Shown: positions 45,079 through 54,396 of the stretch, one piece after another
Numbering within the stretch: the first letter of the stretch is position 1
How the letters are laid out: each line of letters begins with the position of its first letter
Origin: Arthrobacter sp. S39
GTDB lineage: Bacteria > Actinomycetota > Actinomycetes > Actinomycetales > Micrococcaceae
Assembly: GCF_004320525.1 (NCBI RefSeq)
Contig: NZ_SIHX01000001.1
Span: 434,001 to 498,000 of the forward strand
Direction: 5' to 3'
DNA length: 64,000 bases
The notes under the pieces: model-generated
What the model was told of the DNA's origin: nothing
Database searches by the model: none
Seen by the model: only the letters and a program-made list of their open reading frames with translations
Translations under genes and position numbers: made by a program

Positions 45079-46716
45079 ATGACTAAGAGCACCAAAACCC
45101 TGCACGGCGCCATCGCGCTGGCAGGCATCTCCGCCTTCGCACTGACTGCCTGCACGGGCCCGTCAGGTGGCGGCGGCGGCAGCACAGCGTCGGGGAACGC
45201 AAGCAGCGTCATTGCGTACGGCACCACGGACAAGGTCACGTCCCTGGACCCGGCGGGTTCGTACGACAACGGTTCGTTCATGGTGATGAACCAGATTTAC
45301 TCGTTCTTGCTGAACTCCAAGCCCGGTGGCGCCGAGCCCGTGCCGGACCTGGCCGAATCGGCTTCGTTCACCAAGCCCACAGAATTCACCGTCAAGCTGA
45401 AGAGCGACCTCAAATGGGCCAACGGACACGTGCTGGATTCCAAGGACGTCAAATTCTCGTTTGACCGCCAGACCAAGATCAAGGATCCCAACGGCCCTGC
45501 TTCGCTGTTGACCAACATCGAGTCCATTGCCACGCCTGATGCCAGCACCGTGGTGTTCACGCTCAAGCAGGCCAACGACCAAACATTCGCGCAGATCCTG
45601 ACCAGCCCGGCCGCACCGATCGTCGACGATGAAGTCTTCCCGGCAGACAAGCTCCTCACTGACGAGGAAATTGTCAAAGCGAACGCCTTCTACGGCCAGT
45701 ACACGGTCGACTCGTTCAACAAGAACACTCTGGTGAGCCTGAAGGCCTGGCCGGACTATAAGGGCGTCCTGGGCAAACCGGTCAACGCCGGGGCCACAAT
45801 CAAGTACTACACCGACCAGACCAACATGAAGCTGGAGATCAAGGGCGGCCAGATCGATGTTGCCAACCGAAGCTTCAGCGCGACGGACATCGATGACCTG
45901 AAGAAGGATTCTAACGTCAAGGTCCACGTCGGACCAGGCGGCGAGATGCGGTACATCGTCTTCAACTTCGACACCATGCCATACGGCGCCAAGACCTCGG
46001 AAGTGGACCCCAAGAAGGCGCTTGCCGTCCGCCAGGCCGCTGCCGATCTGATCGACCGCCAGGCCATTTCGGACCAGGTCTACAAGGGCACATACCTGCC
46101 CATGTGGTCCAACGTCCCGTCCGGTTTCGCCGGAGCCAACGAATCATTCAAGCAGGCCTATGGGGACGGCGCCGGCAAGCCCAGCCTCGACAAGGCCAAG
46201 AAGGTCATGGCCGATGCCGGAATCACCAGCCCGGTGACCATTAAGCTGCAGTACAACCCCGACCACTATGGCAAGTCCTCCGGTGACGAATACGCCATGG
46301 TCAAGGACCAGCTGGAGAAGAGCGGCCTTTTCAAGGTGGACCTCCAGTCCACCGAATGGGTGACTTACAACTCGGCGTCGAAGAAGGACAGCTACCCGGT
46401 CTTCCAGCTCGGTTGGTTCCCTGACTTCAGCGATGCGGACAACTACCTCACCCCCTTCTTCGTGGGCGGTGGCTTCATGAACAACCACTACAAAAACGCA
46501 GAAGTCGAATCCTTGATTGCCAAGCAGCTGGTCACCGCTGACAAGGCAGAGCGTGAGAAAGCCATCCAGGACGTCCAGAACCTGCTGGCCAAGGACATCT
46601 CCACCCTGCCCTTGCTGCAAGGCGCCCAGGTGGCTGTTTCGGGGACCAGCGTCAAGGGCGTGGAATCCACTTTGGACGCGTCGTTCAAGTTCCGGCTCGG
46701 CACGGTTTCCAAGTAA
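45079..46716 (+). CDS. ABC transporter substrate-binding lipoprotein (SBP family 5, peptide type)
   Basis: 545 aa with a lipoprotein signal (lipobox LTA-C25) and a Gly/Ser-rich linker. The SBP_bac_5 fold is shown by VTSLDPAGSYDNGSFMVMNQ, FTVKLKSDLKWANGHVLDSK and FSFDRQTKI. It binds peptides or nickel/peptide-like solutes outside the cell and delivers them to the following permeases. First gene of a four-gene operon; about 260 bp upstream, after the IS scar, hold its promoter and an imperfect leader inverted repeat (about 45006-45053). Confidence 0.92.
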   Translation: MTKSTKTLHGAIALAGISAFALTACTGPSGGGGGSTASGNASSVIAYGTTDKVTSLDPAGSYDNGSFMVMNQIYSFLLNSKPGGAEPVPDLAESASFTKPTEFTVKLKSDLKWANGHVLDSKDVKFSFDRQTKIKDPNGPASLLTNIESIATPDASTVVFTLKQANDQTFAQILTSPAAPIVDDEVFPADKLLTDEEIVKANAFYGQYTVDSFNKNTLVSLKAWPDYKGVLGKPVNAGATIKYYTDQTNMKLEIKGGQIDVANRSFSATDIDDLKKDSNVKVHVGPGGEMRYIVFNFDTMPYGAKTSEVDPKKALAVRQAAADLIDRQAISDQVYKGTYLPMWSNVPSGFAGANESFKQAYGDGAGKPSLDKAKKVMADAGITSPVTIKLQYNPDHYGKSSGDEYAMVKDQLEKSGLFKVDLQSTEWVTYNSASKKDSYPVFQLGWFPDFSDADNYLTPFFVGGGFMNNHYKNAEVESLIAKQLVTADKAEREKAIQDVQNLLAKDISTLPLLQGAQVAVSGTSVKGVESTLDASFKFRLGTVSK

Positions 46717-46735
46717 AACCGAACCAACCCGCGTG

Positions 46736-46765
46736 AGGAGGTGGGGCCGGATGGCCCTGCCTCCT
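46736..46765 (+). terminator. Intercistronic hairpin in the peptide-transporter operon
   Basis: AGGAGGTGGGGCC (46736-46748) pairs with GGCCCTGCCTCCT (46753-46765) around GGAT, using two G-U pairs. There is no T-run. Hairpins after the binding-protein gene usually stabilise its mRNA or lower read-through, so that more binding protein than permease is made. Confidence 0.65.
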
Positions 46766-46811
46766 ACGTGTTGGCTCCACAATTCCTAGATCTAAACCAA
46801 GCAGGGACAGC

Positions 46812-47894
46812 ATGGCCACAATGATTGATGCGCCGCCGCCAACGGTGGCGCCCCCCAAATCCAAATCCGCGGGAGGTGGCCTCGGGAAGTACATCCTGAT
46901 TCGCTTCCTGCTCATCTTCCCGACGATTTTCATCCTCGTCACCCTGGTTTTCTTCCTGATGCGGATCACCGGCGATCCCATCACCGCGGCCCAGGGCGGA
47001 CGCCTGCCGCAGGAACAGATCGACGCGCTGGTTCACCAGGCCGGCTACGACCGGAACCTCTTCATTCAGTACATTGAGTACCTCGGCAACATCGCCACGG
47101 GCAACTTCGGCCGCACTATCTCCGACGGCAGGTCCGTCGCCGAAATGCTCGTTAAATTTGGCGCCGCCACACTGGAACTAAGCATCAATGCCGTCGTGGT
47201 GGCGTTGCTCGTAGGAATACCGCTCGGAATGTTCGCCGCCCACAAACGGGACAAAGTCTCGGACGCTTTCCTGCGGATGTTCGCCATCCTGTGCTACGCC
47301 ACCCCCGTCTTCTTTGCGGGCCTGCTGCTGAAGCTGACTTTTTCCGTGGGCCTGGGCTGGTTCCCGGTAGCCGGCCGCGCTTCCACCACAACCGAATTGG
47401 CGATGTCGAGGTTGGCGGCGCCCACCGGCATCTACTGGCTGGACGCCCTGCGCAGCGGCGATCTGGCGGCCTTTTCCGATATCGTCCACCACGCCGTCCT
47501 TCCGGCTGTCGCGCTCGGCCTGCTGACCGCCGGGGTGTTCCTCCGCCTCGTCCGCACGAACGTGATCGGTACCCTGGGCAAGGACTATGTTGAAGCCGGC
47601 CGGTCCCGTGGCGTCAGCGAGTACCGCCTGGTAACAAAGCACGCCTACAAGCCGGCACTGATCCCCATCATCACGGTCATGGGATTGCAGATTGCGCTGC
47701 TTCTCGGCGGTGCGGTGCTGACTGAAACGACCTTCGAATGGAAGGGCCTGGGCTATCAGCTGGCCCAATACCTCACTGCGCGTGACTTTGTGGCCGTCCA
47801 GGGCATCGTGATGCTGCTGGCCGTCATTGTGGCGATCACAAACTTCGCGGTGGATATCGCTGCGGCCCTGATTGATCCGCGGGTGAGGTACTGA
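46812..47894 (+). CDS. Peptide ABC transporter permease (DppB/OppB type)
   Basis: 360 aa. After a short cytoplasmic N-terminus the first helix is FLLIFPTIFILVTLVFFLM, and the long external loop carries ITGDPITAAQGG, as in DppB. The EAA loop EAGRSRGVSEYRLVTKHA contacts the ATPase. Stop and next start overlap by one base (TGATG). Confidence 0.93.
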   Translation: MATMIDAPPPTVAPPKSKSAGGGLGKYILIRFLLIFPTIFILVTLVFFLMRITGDPITAAQGGRLPQEQIDALVHQAGYDRNLFIQYIEYLGNIATGNFGRTISDGRSVAEMLVKFGAATLELSINAVVVALLVGIPLGMFAAHKRDKVSDAFLRMFAILCYATPVFFAGLLLKLTFSVGLGWFPVAGRASTTTELAMSRLAAPTGIYWLDALRSGDLAAFSDIVHHAVLPAVALGLLTAGVFLRLVRTNVIGTLGKDYVEAGRSRGVSEYRLVTKHAYKPALIPIITVMGLQIALLLGGAVLTETTFEWKGLGYQLAQYLTARDFVAVQGIVMLLAVIVAITNFAVDIAAALIDPRVRY

Positions 47895-48904
47895 TGAGCG
47901 CTACTGCGATAGAACCGAGAAAGAAATCCTTGCTGGACCGCCTTCCGGTCTCGTCCCACATCCGCCAAAGCGTGGGCCTGCAACGGACCATGCTGCTCAT
48001 CGGCGTGGTGCTTTGTGGAGTATTTGTGCTGGCCGCGGTCTTCGCACCGCTGCTGGCACCCTACGGCTACTCCCAGATTTCCGATGACGCGGGTTCGTTC
48101 CCGGCCCAGGCCGAACCTGGGGGCAAGCATCTGCTTGGGACAACCGTTGGCGGCTATGACGTCCTGTCACGGGTGGTCTGGGGATCGCAGACAGCCCTGG
48201 CAGTCATCGTTGCTGCCGTGGTGATGTCCATCTTCCTGGGGGTGTTCCTCGGACTGGTGAGCGGCTACTTCGGTGGCTGGCTGGACCGTGTGCTGGTGGT
48301 GATTGCGGACGCAATCTACGCTTTCCCGACACTCCTCGTGGCTATTGTCATGTCGATTGCGATCAACAAGGGGCAGTCGGGATTCTGGGGAGGAATCCTC
48401 GCTTGCGGGTTCGCCATCACGGCAGTGTTTGTACCCCAGTACTTTCGGGTGATCCGTGCTGAAACCATCCGGCTCAAGGCTGAACCGTTTGTTGAATCAG
48501 CCCAGGTTGTTGGTGCCTCCAGCGCCAGGATTATCAGCCGGCACATCTTTTCCAACGCAACCCGCACGTTGCCTCTGATCTTCACCCTCAACGCCTCCGA
48601 GGCTATCCTCACACTGGCAGGACTGGGCTTCCTCGGCTTTGGTATTGAGCCGAGCTCCGCCGCTGAATGGGGTTTTGACCTGAACAAGGCGATGTCCGAT
48701 GCCTCCTCCGGCATTTGGTGGACCGGCGTCTTCCCCGGCCTGGCCATTGTCTTGACCGTGGTTGGCCTCACGCTCGTGGGAGAAAGCATCAATGACTTGA
48801 ACGATCCGCGCCTTCGCGGACGCAAAGCCGCCGGCGGCAAGGGCAGCCCGGATCCGGCCCCAGGTGCGCAGGCCGCCATCGAAGTGGAAGTGAGAGGATT
48901 TTGA
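47894..48904 (+). CDS. Peptide ABC transporter permease (DppC/OppC type)
   Basis: 336 aa with about six helices, the first being MLLIGVVLCGVFVLAAVFAPLL. An N-terminal external segment with LLGTTVGGYDVLSRVVWG and the EAA loop ESAQVVGASSARIISRHIF identify the DppC group. The last ~30 residues are polar. The stop overlaps the TTG start of the ATPase gene. Confidence 0.93.
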   Translation: MSATAIEPRKKSLLDRLPVSSHIRQSVGLQRTMLLIGVVLCGVFVLAAVFAPLLAPYGYSQISDDAGSFPAQAEPGGKHLLGTTVGGYDVLSRVVWGSQTALAVIVAAVVMSIFLGVFLGLVSGYFGGWLDRVLVVIADAIYAFPTLLVAIVMSIAINKGQSGFWGGILACGFAITAVFVPQYFRVIRAETIRLKAEPFVESAQVVGASSARIISRHIFSNATRTLPLIFTLNASEAILTLAGLGFLGFGIEPSSAAEWGFDLNKAMSDASSGIWWTGVFPGLAIVLTVVGLTLVGESINDLNDPRLRGRKAAGGKGSPDPAPGAQAAIEVEVRGF

Positions 48905-50616
48905 CCATCAATCTTGGTTCCGTAGGGGACAGGCACAGCCCGGCTGGCCGCCCCGTCCTGGAAATAGACCATCTCAAAGTAACCTTCGCCACGGACGGGG
49001 GCGACGTCCACGCGGTCAAGGACGTCAGCCTGCAAGTAAAGGCCGGCGAAGTGCTGGCCATCGTCGGTGAATCCGGCTCCGGCAAGACGGTGACCGCGAA
49101 AACCATTCTTGGACTGCTCCCCGAAACTGCCACCAGCGGCGGCGCCGTGCTGATCAACGGCAACAATGTCATCAGCGTCAGCGCAGCCAAACTGCGGCAG
49201 ATCCGGGGCCGCGATGTCGCCATGGTGTTCCAGGAGCCGTCGACGGCACTGAACCCCGTGTTCACCGTGGGCTGGCAGATTGCCGAGGGCATCCGTGCCC
49301 ATGCCGGCGGGCACGGCGGGAAGCGCGTCTCCGGCAAAGAGGCGAAGGCCCGTGCCATCGAGGCGCTGCGCAAAGTGGGGATCCCGGATCCTGAACACAG
49401 GGTGAACTACTACCCCCACCAGTTCTCCGGCGGCCAGAAGCAACGCGTTGTGATCGCCGCCGCCCTGGCACTGAACCCGGGGCTGATTGTGGCCGACGAA
49501 CCCACCACTGCCCTGGACGTTACCGTCCAGGCTGAGATCCTGCAGTTGCTGCGGGACCTGAGGGACAAGTACGGGACCTCCATTGTGCTGATCACGCACA
49601 ACATGGGTGTGGTGGCTGACCTGGCCGACCGCGTCGTGGTGATGTACCAGGGTGACGTTGTGGAGGAGGCCCCGGCCCGCGTGCTGTTTGCCGAGCCCAA
49701 GCAGGATTACACCAGGAAGTTGCTGGCGGCGGTGCCCCACCTGGGACGCAACTCCGCGTCGGAAGGCATGACGGAACGCGCCCACCAAAAGGCCAAGATA
49801 CTGGTGGAGGCGAAGGACCTGACCATCGAGTACCCGGGCCGGCTGGGGACCCCCGCCTTCAAAGCCGTTGACGGCGTCAGCTTTACCGTGTCCGAAGGCG
49901 AGGTTTTCGGGCTTGTGGGGGAGTCGGGTTCCGGAAAAACCACCATCGGCCGGGCCATTGCGGGGCTGAACCGGACCACGGGCGGCAGCCTGAAGGTGCT
50001 GGGCTACGAAATGCTGAATCTGAAGGAGCGGACGTTCAAGCCGCTGCGGAAGGATATCGGCTTCGTTTTCCAGGACCCTGCCGCGTCCTTCAACCCCCAG
50101 TTGACCATCGGCGACTGCGTGGCGGAACCGATGATCATCCACACCAGCCCGAGCCCGGCGCAGGCGCGCAAACGCGTGGCTGAGCTGCTCGAATCCGTCC
50201 AGTTGCCGGCGTCGTACGCGGCAAGGTACCCGCATGAGCTGTCCGGCGGCCAGCGCCAGCGGGCCTCCCTCGCGCGGGCGCTGATCCTGAACCCGAAGCT
50301 GCTGATCGCGGACGAACCGACGTCGGCCCTGGACGTCTCGGTGCAGGCCAAGGTCCTGGAACTGTTCAAGGAAATCCAGGCGGAATTCGGCTTCGCGGCG
50401 CTCTTCATCAGCCACGATCTTGCCGTGGTGGACATCCTGTCCCATTGGGTGGGTGTCCTGTACAAGGGCAAACTTGTGGAACAGGGGATCGGCAGCCAGA
50501 TCATGGGGGCGCCACAGCACGATTACACCAAACGGCTCATCGCCTCCCTCCCGGTCCCTGATCCGGACGAACAGGCCCGGCGCCGGGAAGAACACCGGGC
50601 ACTGCTGGGAATCTGA
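48901..50616 (+). CDS. Fused double ATPase of the peptide ABC transporter (DppD-DppF)
   Basis: 571 aa from a TTG with GAGAGGA upstream. Two complete ABC domains follow each other: the first with GESGSGKT, signature FSGGQKQRV and LIVADEPTTALD; the second with GESGSGKTTIGRA, LSGGQRQRASLARAL and LLIADEPTSALD. They correspond to the two separate proteins DppD and DppF in many bacteria; the junction is near residue 275-300. It powers peptide uptake through the two permeases. Confidence 0.94.
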   Translation: MTINLGSVGDRHSPAGRPVLEIDHLKVTFATDGGDVHAVKDVSLQVKAGEVLAIVGESGSGKTVTAKTILGLLPETATSGGAVLINGNNVISVSAAKLRQIRGRDVAMVFQEPSTALNPVFTVGWQIAEGIRAHAGGHGGKRVSGKEAKARAIEALRKVGIPDPEHRVNYYPHQFSGGQKQRVVIAAALALNPGLIVADEPTTALDVTVQAEILQLLRDLRDKYGTSIVLITHNMGVVADLADRVVVMYQGDVVEEAPARVLFAEPKQDYTRKLLAAVPHLGRNSASEGMTERAHQKAKILVEAKDLTIEYPGRLGTPAFKAVDGVSFTVSEGEVFGLVGESGSGKTTIGRAIAGLNRTTGGSLKVLGYEMLNLKERTFKPLRKDIGFVFQDPAASFNPQLTIGDCVAEPMIIHTSPSPAQARKRVAELLESVQLPASYAARYPHELSGGQRQRASLARALILNPKLLIADEPTSALDVSVQAKVLELFKEIQAEFGFAALFISHDLAVVDILSHWVGVLYKGKLVEQGIGSQIMGAPQHDYTKRLIASLPVPDPDEQARRREEHRALLGI

Positions 50617-50627
50617 CAGTCCGCCGA

Positions 50628-50674
50628 CGCGGACGGACACCCGGCCTGGGGGAATGCTGGGGTGTCCGTCCGCG
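50628..50674 (+). terminator. Hairpin after the peptide-transporter operon
   Basis: CGCGGACGGACACCC at 50628-50642 pairs perfectly with GGGTGTCCGTCCGCG at 50660-50674 (15 bp, 17-nt loop). There is no T-run; it is a plausible operon end. Confidence 0.65.
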
Positions 50675-50770
50675 GGGCACCGTCCGCCGCACGGAAGGCC
50701 GACGGCGGGATGGTTGCCGCGGGTGCTTAACACCGCAAGGGTTTTCCGCGCCTGCCCATAGACTTGGACC

Positions 50771-51229
50771 ATGACGCAGCACAACCACGACGTTCCTGAT
50801 TCCGAAACCTACGACGCCGCCGCCAGCTCGCTGGCCGGACAGGTGGACAACTCGGTGATGGCGGAACTGCTGTCCATCCGCTCCAGCATCGACAACATCG
50901 ATGCCACCCTGGTCTACCTGCTCGCGGAGCGGTTCAAGGCCACCCAGAAAGTTGGCTTCCTGAAGGCCGCCCACCGCCTGCCCGCAGGCGATCCCGGCCG
51001 GGAAACGGCCCAGATTTCCCGGCTGCGGCGCCTGGCCGAGGACGCCCACCTCGATCCGGCCTTCGCAGAGAAGTTCCTGAACTTCATCATCGGCGAAGTC
51101 ATCCGCCACCACGAAGCCATCGCCGAGGACCACCAGGCGGCCGCCGTTAACCAGGGAGCCGACCCGGCACCTCAGGCCTCCCGTCAGGCCGGCATTCCGT
51201 CCGGGCCCCAGGCTTCCGTCGTAGCGTGA
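50771..51229 (+). CDS. Chorismate mutase (AroQ type)
   Basis: 152 aa, all-helical. The block LLSIRSSIDNIDATLVYLLAERFKATQKVGFLKA and EKFLNFIIGEVIRHHE (the first quoted only in its key residues R, D, K) are typical of AroQ chorismate mutases, which turn chorismate into prephenate for Phe and Tyr. About 20 polar residues extend the C-terminus. No signal peptide. The stop overlaps the next start in GTGA, so the two products are probably made together. Confidence 0.88.
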   Translation: MTQHNHDVPDSETYDAAASSLAGQVDNSVMAELLSIRSSIDNIDATLVYLLAERFKATQKVGFLKAAHRLPAGDPGRETAQISRLRRLAEDAHLDPAFAEKFLNFIIGEVIRHHEAIAEDHQAAAVNQGADPAPQASRQAGIPSGPQASVVA

Positions 51230-52305
51230 GGGTAACCAGCCGGCAGGAACCAAGTCCGAACGAACCGGATCCGACACCCGCGGACGCCGGACCGCTGGAG
51301 GTCACGGCTACCGGGATGGGTGCCTGGCCGGGGGAGGACCCTGCCGAGGCCGCGCGCATCATCCGCGGGGAACTCGGCAGCCCGCACCTGCCGTTCCTCG
51401 CCGAACTCCCGGACCGCGGGGTGGGCTCCGATGCGCTGGGGCGGACGGCCTCGCTCCTGGTGGAGATGGCCGTGGATGTCCAGCCCTTCGGCTGGCGGCT
51501 GGTGGACCGGCCCGGCAAGGACTTCCGGCGGGCCGCGTCAGCGCTGTCCACCGACATCAATATCCTTGCGGACGTTGCCGGGGCTGAAGACACCCCGGCC
51601 GGTGAACTGAAGGTACAGCTGGTGGGGCCGATGACGCTCGCAGCAGGCATCCACCTGCATAACGGCGAACGCGCACTCCTTGACTACGGTGCCCGCCGCG
51701 ATGTGGCAGCCTCCCTTGCCGCCGGGGTGGGAAGCTACCTGTCACGGGTTTCCGCGGCCGTGCCCGGGGCCCGGCTGGTGGTCCAGCTCGACGAGCCCGA
51801 CATCGCTGCCGTGCTGGCCGGCACCATTCCGACGTCCAGCGGGTACCGCACCCTGCGTGCAGTGGCCGGGCAGGAGGCCACGGAGTCGTGGGGCCTGGTG
51901 GTTTCTGCCCTTCGGGAAGCCGGTGCCGCGGAAATCATTGTTGCCGTACCGGAGATTGAGGCCCCGTTCGACCGGATCCTCGCCGCCGGTGCGGACGGCA
52001 TTGCCGTGCCGCTCAAAGCCCTGACGACGCGCCAGTGGGAACAGCTCGCCGGCGCCGTTGAGGGCGGCAAACGACTTTGGGCCGGCGCCCTGGACACCAG
52101 GCCGGGCACCCTGCCCAGAGTTGCCGACGTCGTCGAATCCGTCTCAAGGCCGTGGCACCAGCTGGGCCTGCCGGCGTCGTCCTTGCGCACCTTGCGGGTC
52201 ACACCATCCACCGGCCTCGCCGGACAATCACCGGCGTCTGCCACCGCCGTGCTCACCCGCCTCACCCAGGTGGCCGACGGGCTGAACCAGCTGGCGCTGG
52301 GCTAG
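51226..52305 (+). CDS. MetE-C-like (cobalamin-independent methionine synthase-type) protein without cysteines
   Basis: 359 aa from a GTG overlapping the chorismate mutase stop. Family traits are TGMGAWPGEDPAEAARII at the N-terminus, KVQLVGPMTLAAG, and RLVVQLDEPDIAAVL, matching the C-terminal barrel of MetE. The zinc ligands of MetE (His-x-Cys, Glu, Cys) are missing: the protein contains no cysteine at all. It is therefore unlikely to be a normal methionine synthase. Positional orthologue of mycobacterial Rv3015c, which also lies between mnmA and ligA. Confidence 0.85.
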   Translation: MRVTSRQEPSPNEPDPTPADAGPLEVTATGMGAWPGEDPAEAARIIRGELGSPHLPFLAELPDRGVGSDALGRTASLLVEMAVDVQPFGWRLVDRPGKDFRRAASALSTDINILADVAGAEDTPAGELKVQLVGPMTLAAGIHLHNGERALLDYGARRDVAASLAAGVGSYLSRVSAAVPGARLVVQLDEPDIAAVLAGTIPTSSGYRTLRAVAGQEATESWGLVVSALREAGAAEIIVAVPEIEAPFDRILAAGADGIAVPLKALTTRQWEQLAGAVEGGKRLWAGALDTRPGTLPRVADVVESVSRPWHQLGLPASSLRTLRVTPSTGLAGQSPASATAVLTRLTQVADGLNQLALG

Positions 52306-52339
52306 GAGCCAGGCCGGCGCCTGCCGGGCGGCCAGCCTG

Positions 52340-53053
52340 TCAGGTCCGGGCTTCCCAGCGCTCAGGGTGAGCGTAGCGCGGCAGGAAGCTCCGGGCGGAG
52401 CTGCCGCCTGAGTAGGGGCGCAGCCGGTAGTCGAAGCTGCCCGCGTACACCAGGACCAGGCCGATCTGCGGCTGGATGACTTTCACCTGGATCCGGTGTT
52501 TGCCGTGTTCCCCGCCGGCCGGGTCCCACCACTGTTCGGCGTACGCCTTGGCGTCGAGTGCCTGGGGAAGCGGGATCCGGAGCCCGCCGAGGAACAGCCG
52601 GGAGGCTTCGGAGACACCCCTGAGCCTGCCCTCCGGCGTGACGCTGAGGTTCAGGTCGGTCACCAGCCTGCGGAACCTGCCCACGTAGTCCACCAGCCGG
52701 GGGCCGTCCGTTGTATCGGCCACGCTGGTGGTGTCCTGGAAGATCCGGGTCCTTCCGGGGAACCGGATCTCGCGCCGGGCCGTCAGGCTGGAGCGCCCGA
52801 AGGGATCCTCGTGGGCATGGTTTTCGATCCGGAACGGAATGCGCTCGCCGTATTCGGGGAAGAACGCTTCCTCCCGGGAAGTCAGTTTCAGCAGTGGCTG
52901 CAGCCAGCGCTGCCTGCAGCCGACGACGTCGAACACACCTTCTCCGATGCCGTACTGCCCAGACGCGGGCAGCAGGGAAAAGTAGTCCTGGAGTTCAGGC
53001 TGCAGCCGTTCGAAATCCGCACCCAGGGCCTGCCGGTAGATGGGAACATTCAT
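52340..53053 (-). CDS. DUF4166 domain protein
   Basis: 237 aa with CAGGAGGTCAGG directly before the ATG. The N-terminal YRQALGADFERLQPELQDYF and the central beta-rich part (PFRIENHAHEDPFGRSSLTA) fit DUF4166, a domain found fused to or near SDR-type or epimerase enzymes. No catalytic motif is known to me. It follows the DUF58 gene by 45 bp and may be the last gene of that operon. Confidence 0.8.
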   Translation of the reverse strand: MNVPIYRQALGADFERLQPELQDYFSLLPASGQYGIGEGVFDVVGCRQRWLQPLLKLTSREEAFFPEYGERIPFRIENHAHEDPFGRSSLTARREIRFPGRTRIFQDTTSVADTTDGPRLVDYVGRFRRLVTDLNLSVTPEGRLRGVSEASRLFLGGLRIPLPQALDAKAYAEQWWDPAGGEHGKHRIQVKVIQPQIGLVLVYAGSFDYRLRPYSGGSSARSFLPRYAHPERWEART

Positions 53054-53098
53054 CCTGACCTCCTGATGGCTGGACGGGCGCCGGCGCTGTCCGTGATC

Positions 53099-54391
53099 TC
53101 ATAATCTACCTGCAGCCTTCAGCCGGATGTACATGTCCGCCAGCCGCGGCGGCAGCTGCAGCGGTTCCGCGTCCACCACTTCCACGCCGTGCTGGCGGAG
53201 CTGGACGCTGACGGCTTCGCGCTCCAGCAGGGCCCGTTCGGCGGCAGCGGCCCGGAATACTCCCGCGGCGGTGTCACGTTCCGCGAGCATTTGTCCCAGC
53301 AGCGGATCACGCACGGCTGCCACCACCACAACGTGCTGGCTGGCCAGCCGGGTGGCTACGGGGATAAGCCCTTCCTCCGGGGCGCCGCCGTCGAGGGACG
53401 TCAGCAGGACCACCAGCGACCGGTGCGCCGAGACCGCCCTGACCTGGCCCGGGATGCCCTGCCAGTCCATCTCGATCAGTTCGGCTTCGAGGGGGGCCAT
53501 CGCCTGCACCAGCTGGCCCAGGAGGTTCCCCGACGCCGCCGATCCCGCCCGCGCCCGGGGGCGCCGGTCGAAGGCCAGGAAATCAACCCGGTCACCGCCG
53601 CGTTCGGCCAGGACGGCCAGCAGCAGGGCGGCCTCCATCCCGGTGTCCAGGCGTGGCTCGTCATCGATCCGCGCCGCCGAGGTACGAGAAGTATCCAGCA
53701 CAATGACCACGCGCCGGTCGCGTTCCGGCCGCCAGGTCCGGACCACGACGGCGGAACGCCGGGCGGTTGCCCGCCAGTCAATCGAGCGGACGTCGTCACC
53801 GCGTACATAGTCCCGGAGCGAATCGAACTCGGTGCCTGCGCCCCGGATCTGTACGGCCGCTTTGCCGTCGAGTTCCCGCAGTTTCCGCAGTTTGGACGGC
53901 AGGTGCCGGCGGGAGTGGAACGGGGGCAGGACGCGCAGGGTGCCCGGGCACGGCACCGTACGCTGGCGGGCCGCAAGCCGCAACGGCCCATAGGAACGGA
54001 GCGTGACGTGCGGGGCCTTCAGGTCGCCCCGCCGGACAGGGCGGAGTGTCACGTCCGCGCGGCGGCGCTCGCCGGCCGGGATGTCCAACGGCCGGACAGC
54101 GTTCTGCGCCCCGGCCGAGGGCTGCCAGGCATCCCGGATCAGCCCGCGAAGCCGGCGCCCGCCCTGGTTGCTGACCGTCAGGACCGAGTGGGCTGTGCCG
54201 TTGAGGGCCACATGGCCGGGATCCGCGCGCTGGACATCGATGGTGCGCAGGGATGCCGCCAGGCCGAGTTCAAGGCCTAGAAGCGCGGCCAGCACGGCAA
54301 TGACGCCCAGTACTGTCCACCACCCGGGCAGCAGCAGCACCGGCACCAGCCCCAGCAGGGCCAGGACCACAAAACGCCCGGACAGTGCCAT
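53099..54391 (-). CDS. DUF58 domain membrane protein (VWA-like)
   Basis: 430 aa. Two membrane helices at the N-terminus (VVLALLGLVPVLLLPGWW and VLGVIAVLAALLGLELGLA). The DUF58 signature FDSLRDYVRGDDVRSIDWRA is at about 195-215, followed by a von Willebrand A-type fold with VIVLDTSRTS. DUF58 proteins work with MoxR ATPases, whose gene is directly upstream. Confidence 0.92.
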   Translation of the reverse strand: MALSGRFVVLALLGLVPVLLLPGWWTVLGVIAVLAALLGLELGLAASLRTIDVQRADPGHVALNGTAHSVLTVSNQGGRRLRGLIRDAWQPSAGAQNAVRPLDIPAGERRRADVTLRPVRRGDLKAPHVTLRSYGPLRLAARQRTVPCPGTLRVLPPFHSRRHLPSKLRKLRELDGKAAVQIRGAGTEFDSLRDYVRGDDVRSIDWRATARRSAVVVRTWRPERDRRVVIVLDTSRTSAARIDDEPRLDTGMEAALLLAVLAERGGDRVDFLAFDRRPRARAGSAASGNLLGQLVQAMAPLEAELIEMDWQGIPGQVRAVSAHRSLVVLLTSLDGGAPEEGLIPVATRLASQHVVVVAAVRDPLLGQMLAERDTAAGVFRAAAAERALLEREAVSVQLRQHGVEVVDAEPLQLPPRLADMYIRLKAAGRL

Positions 54392-54396
54392 CCCGG

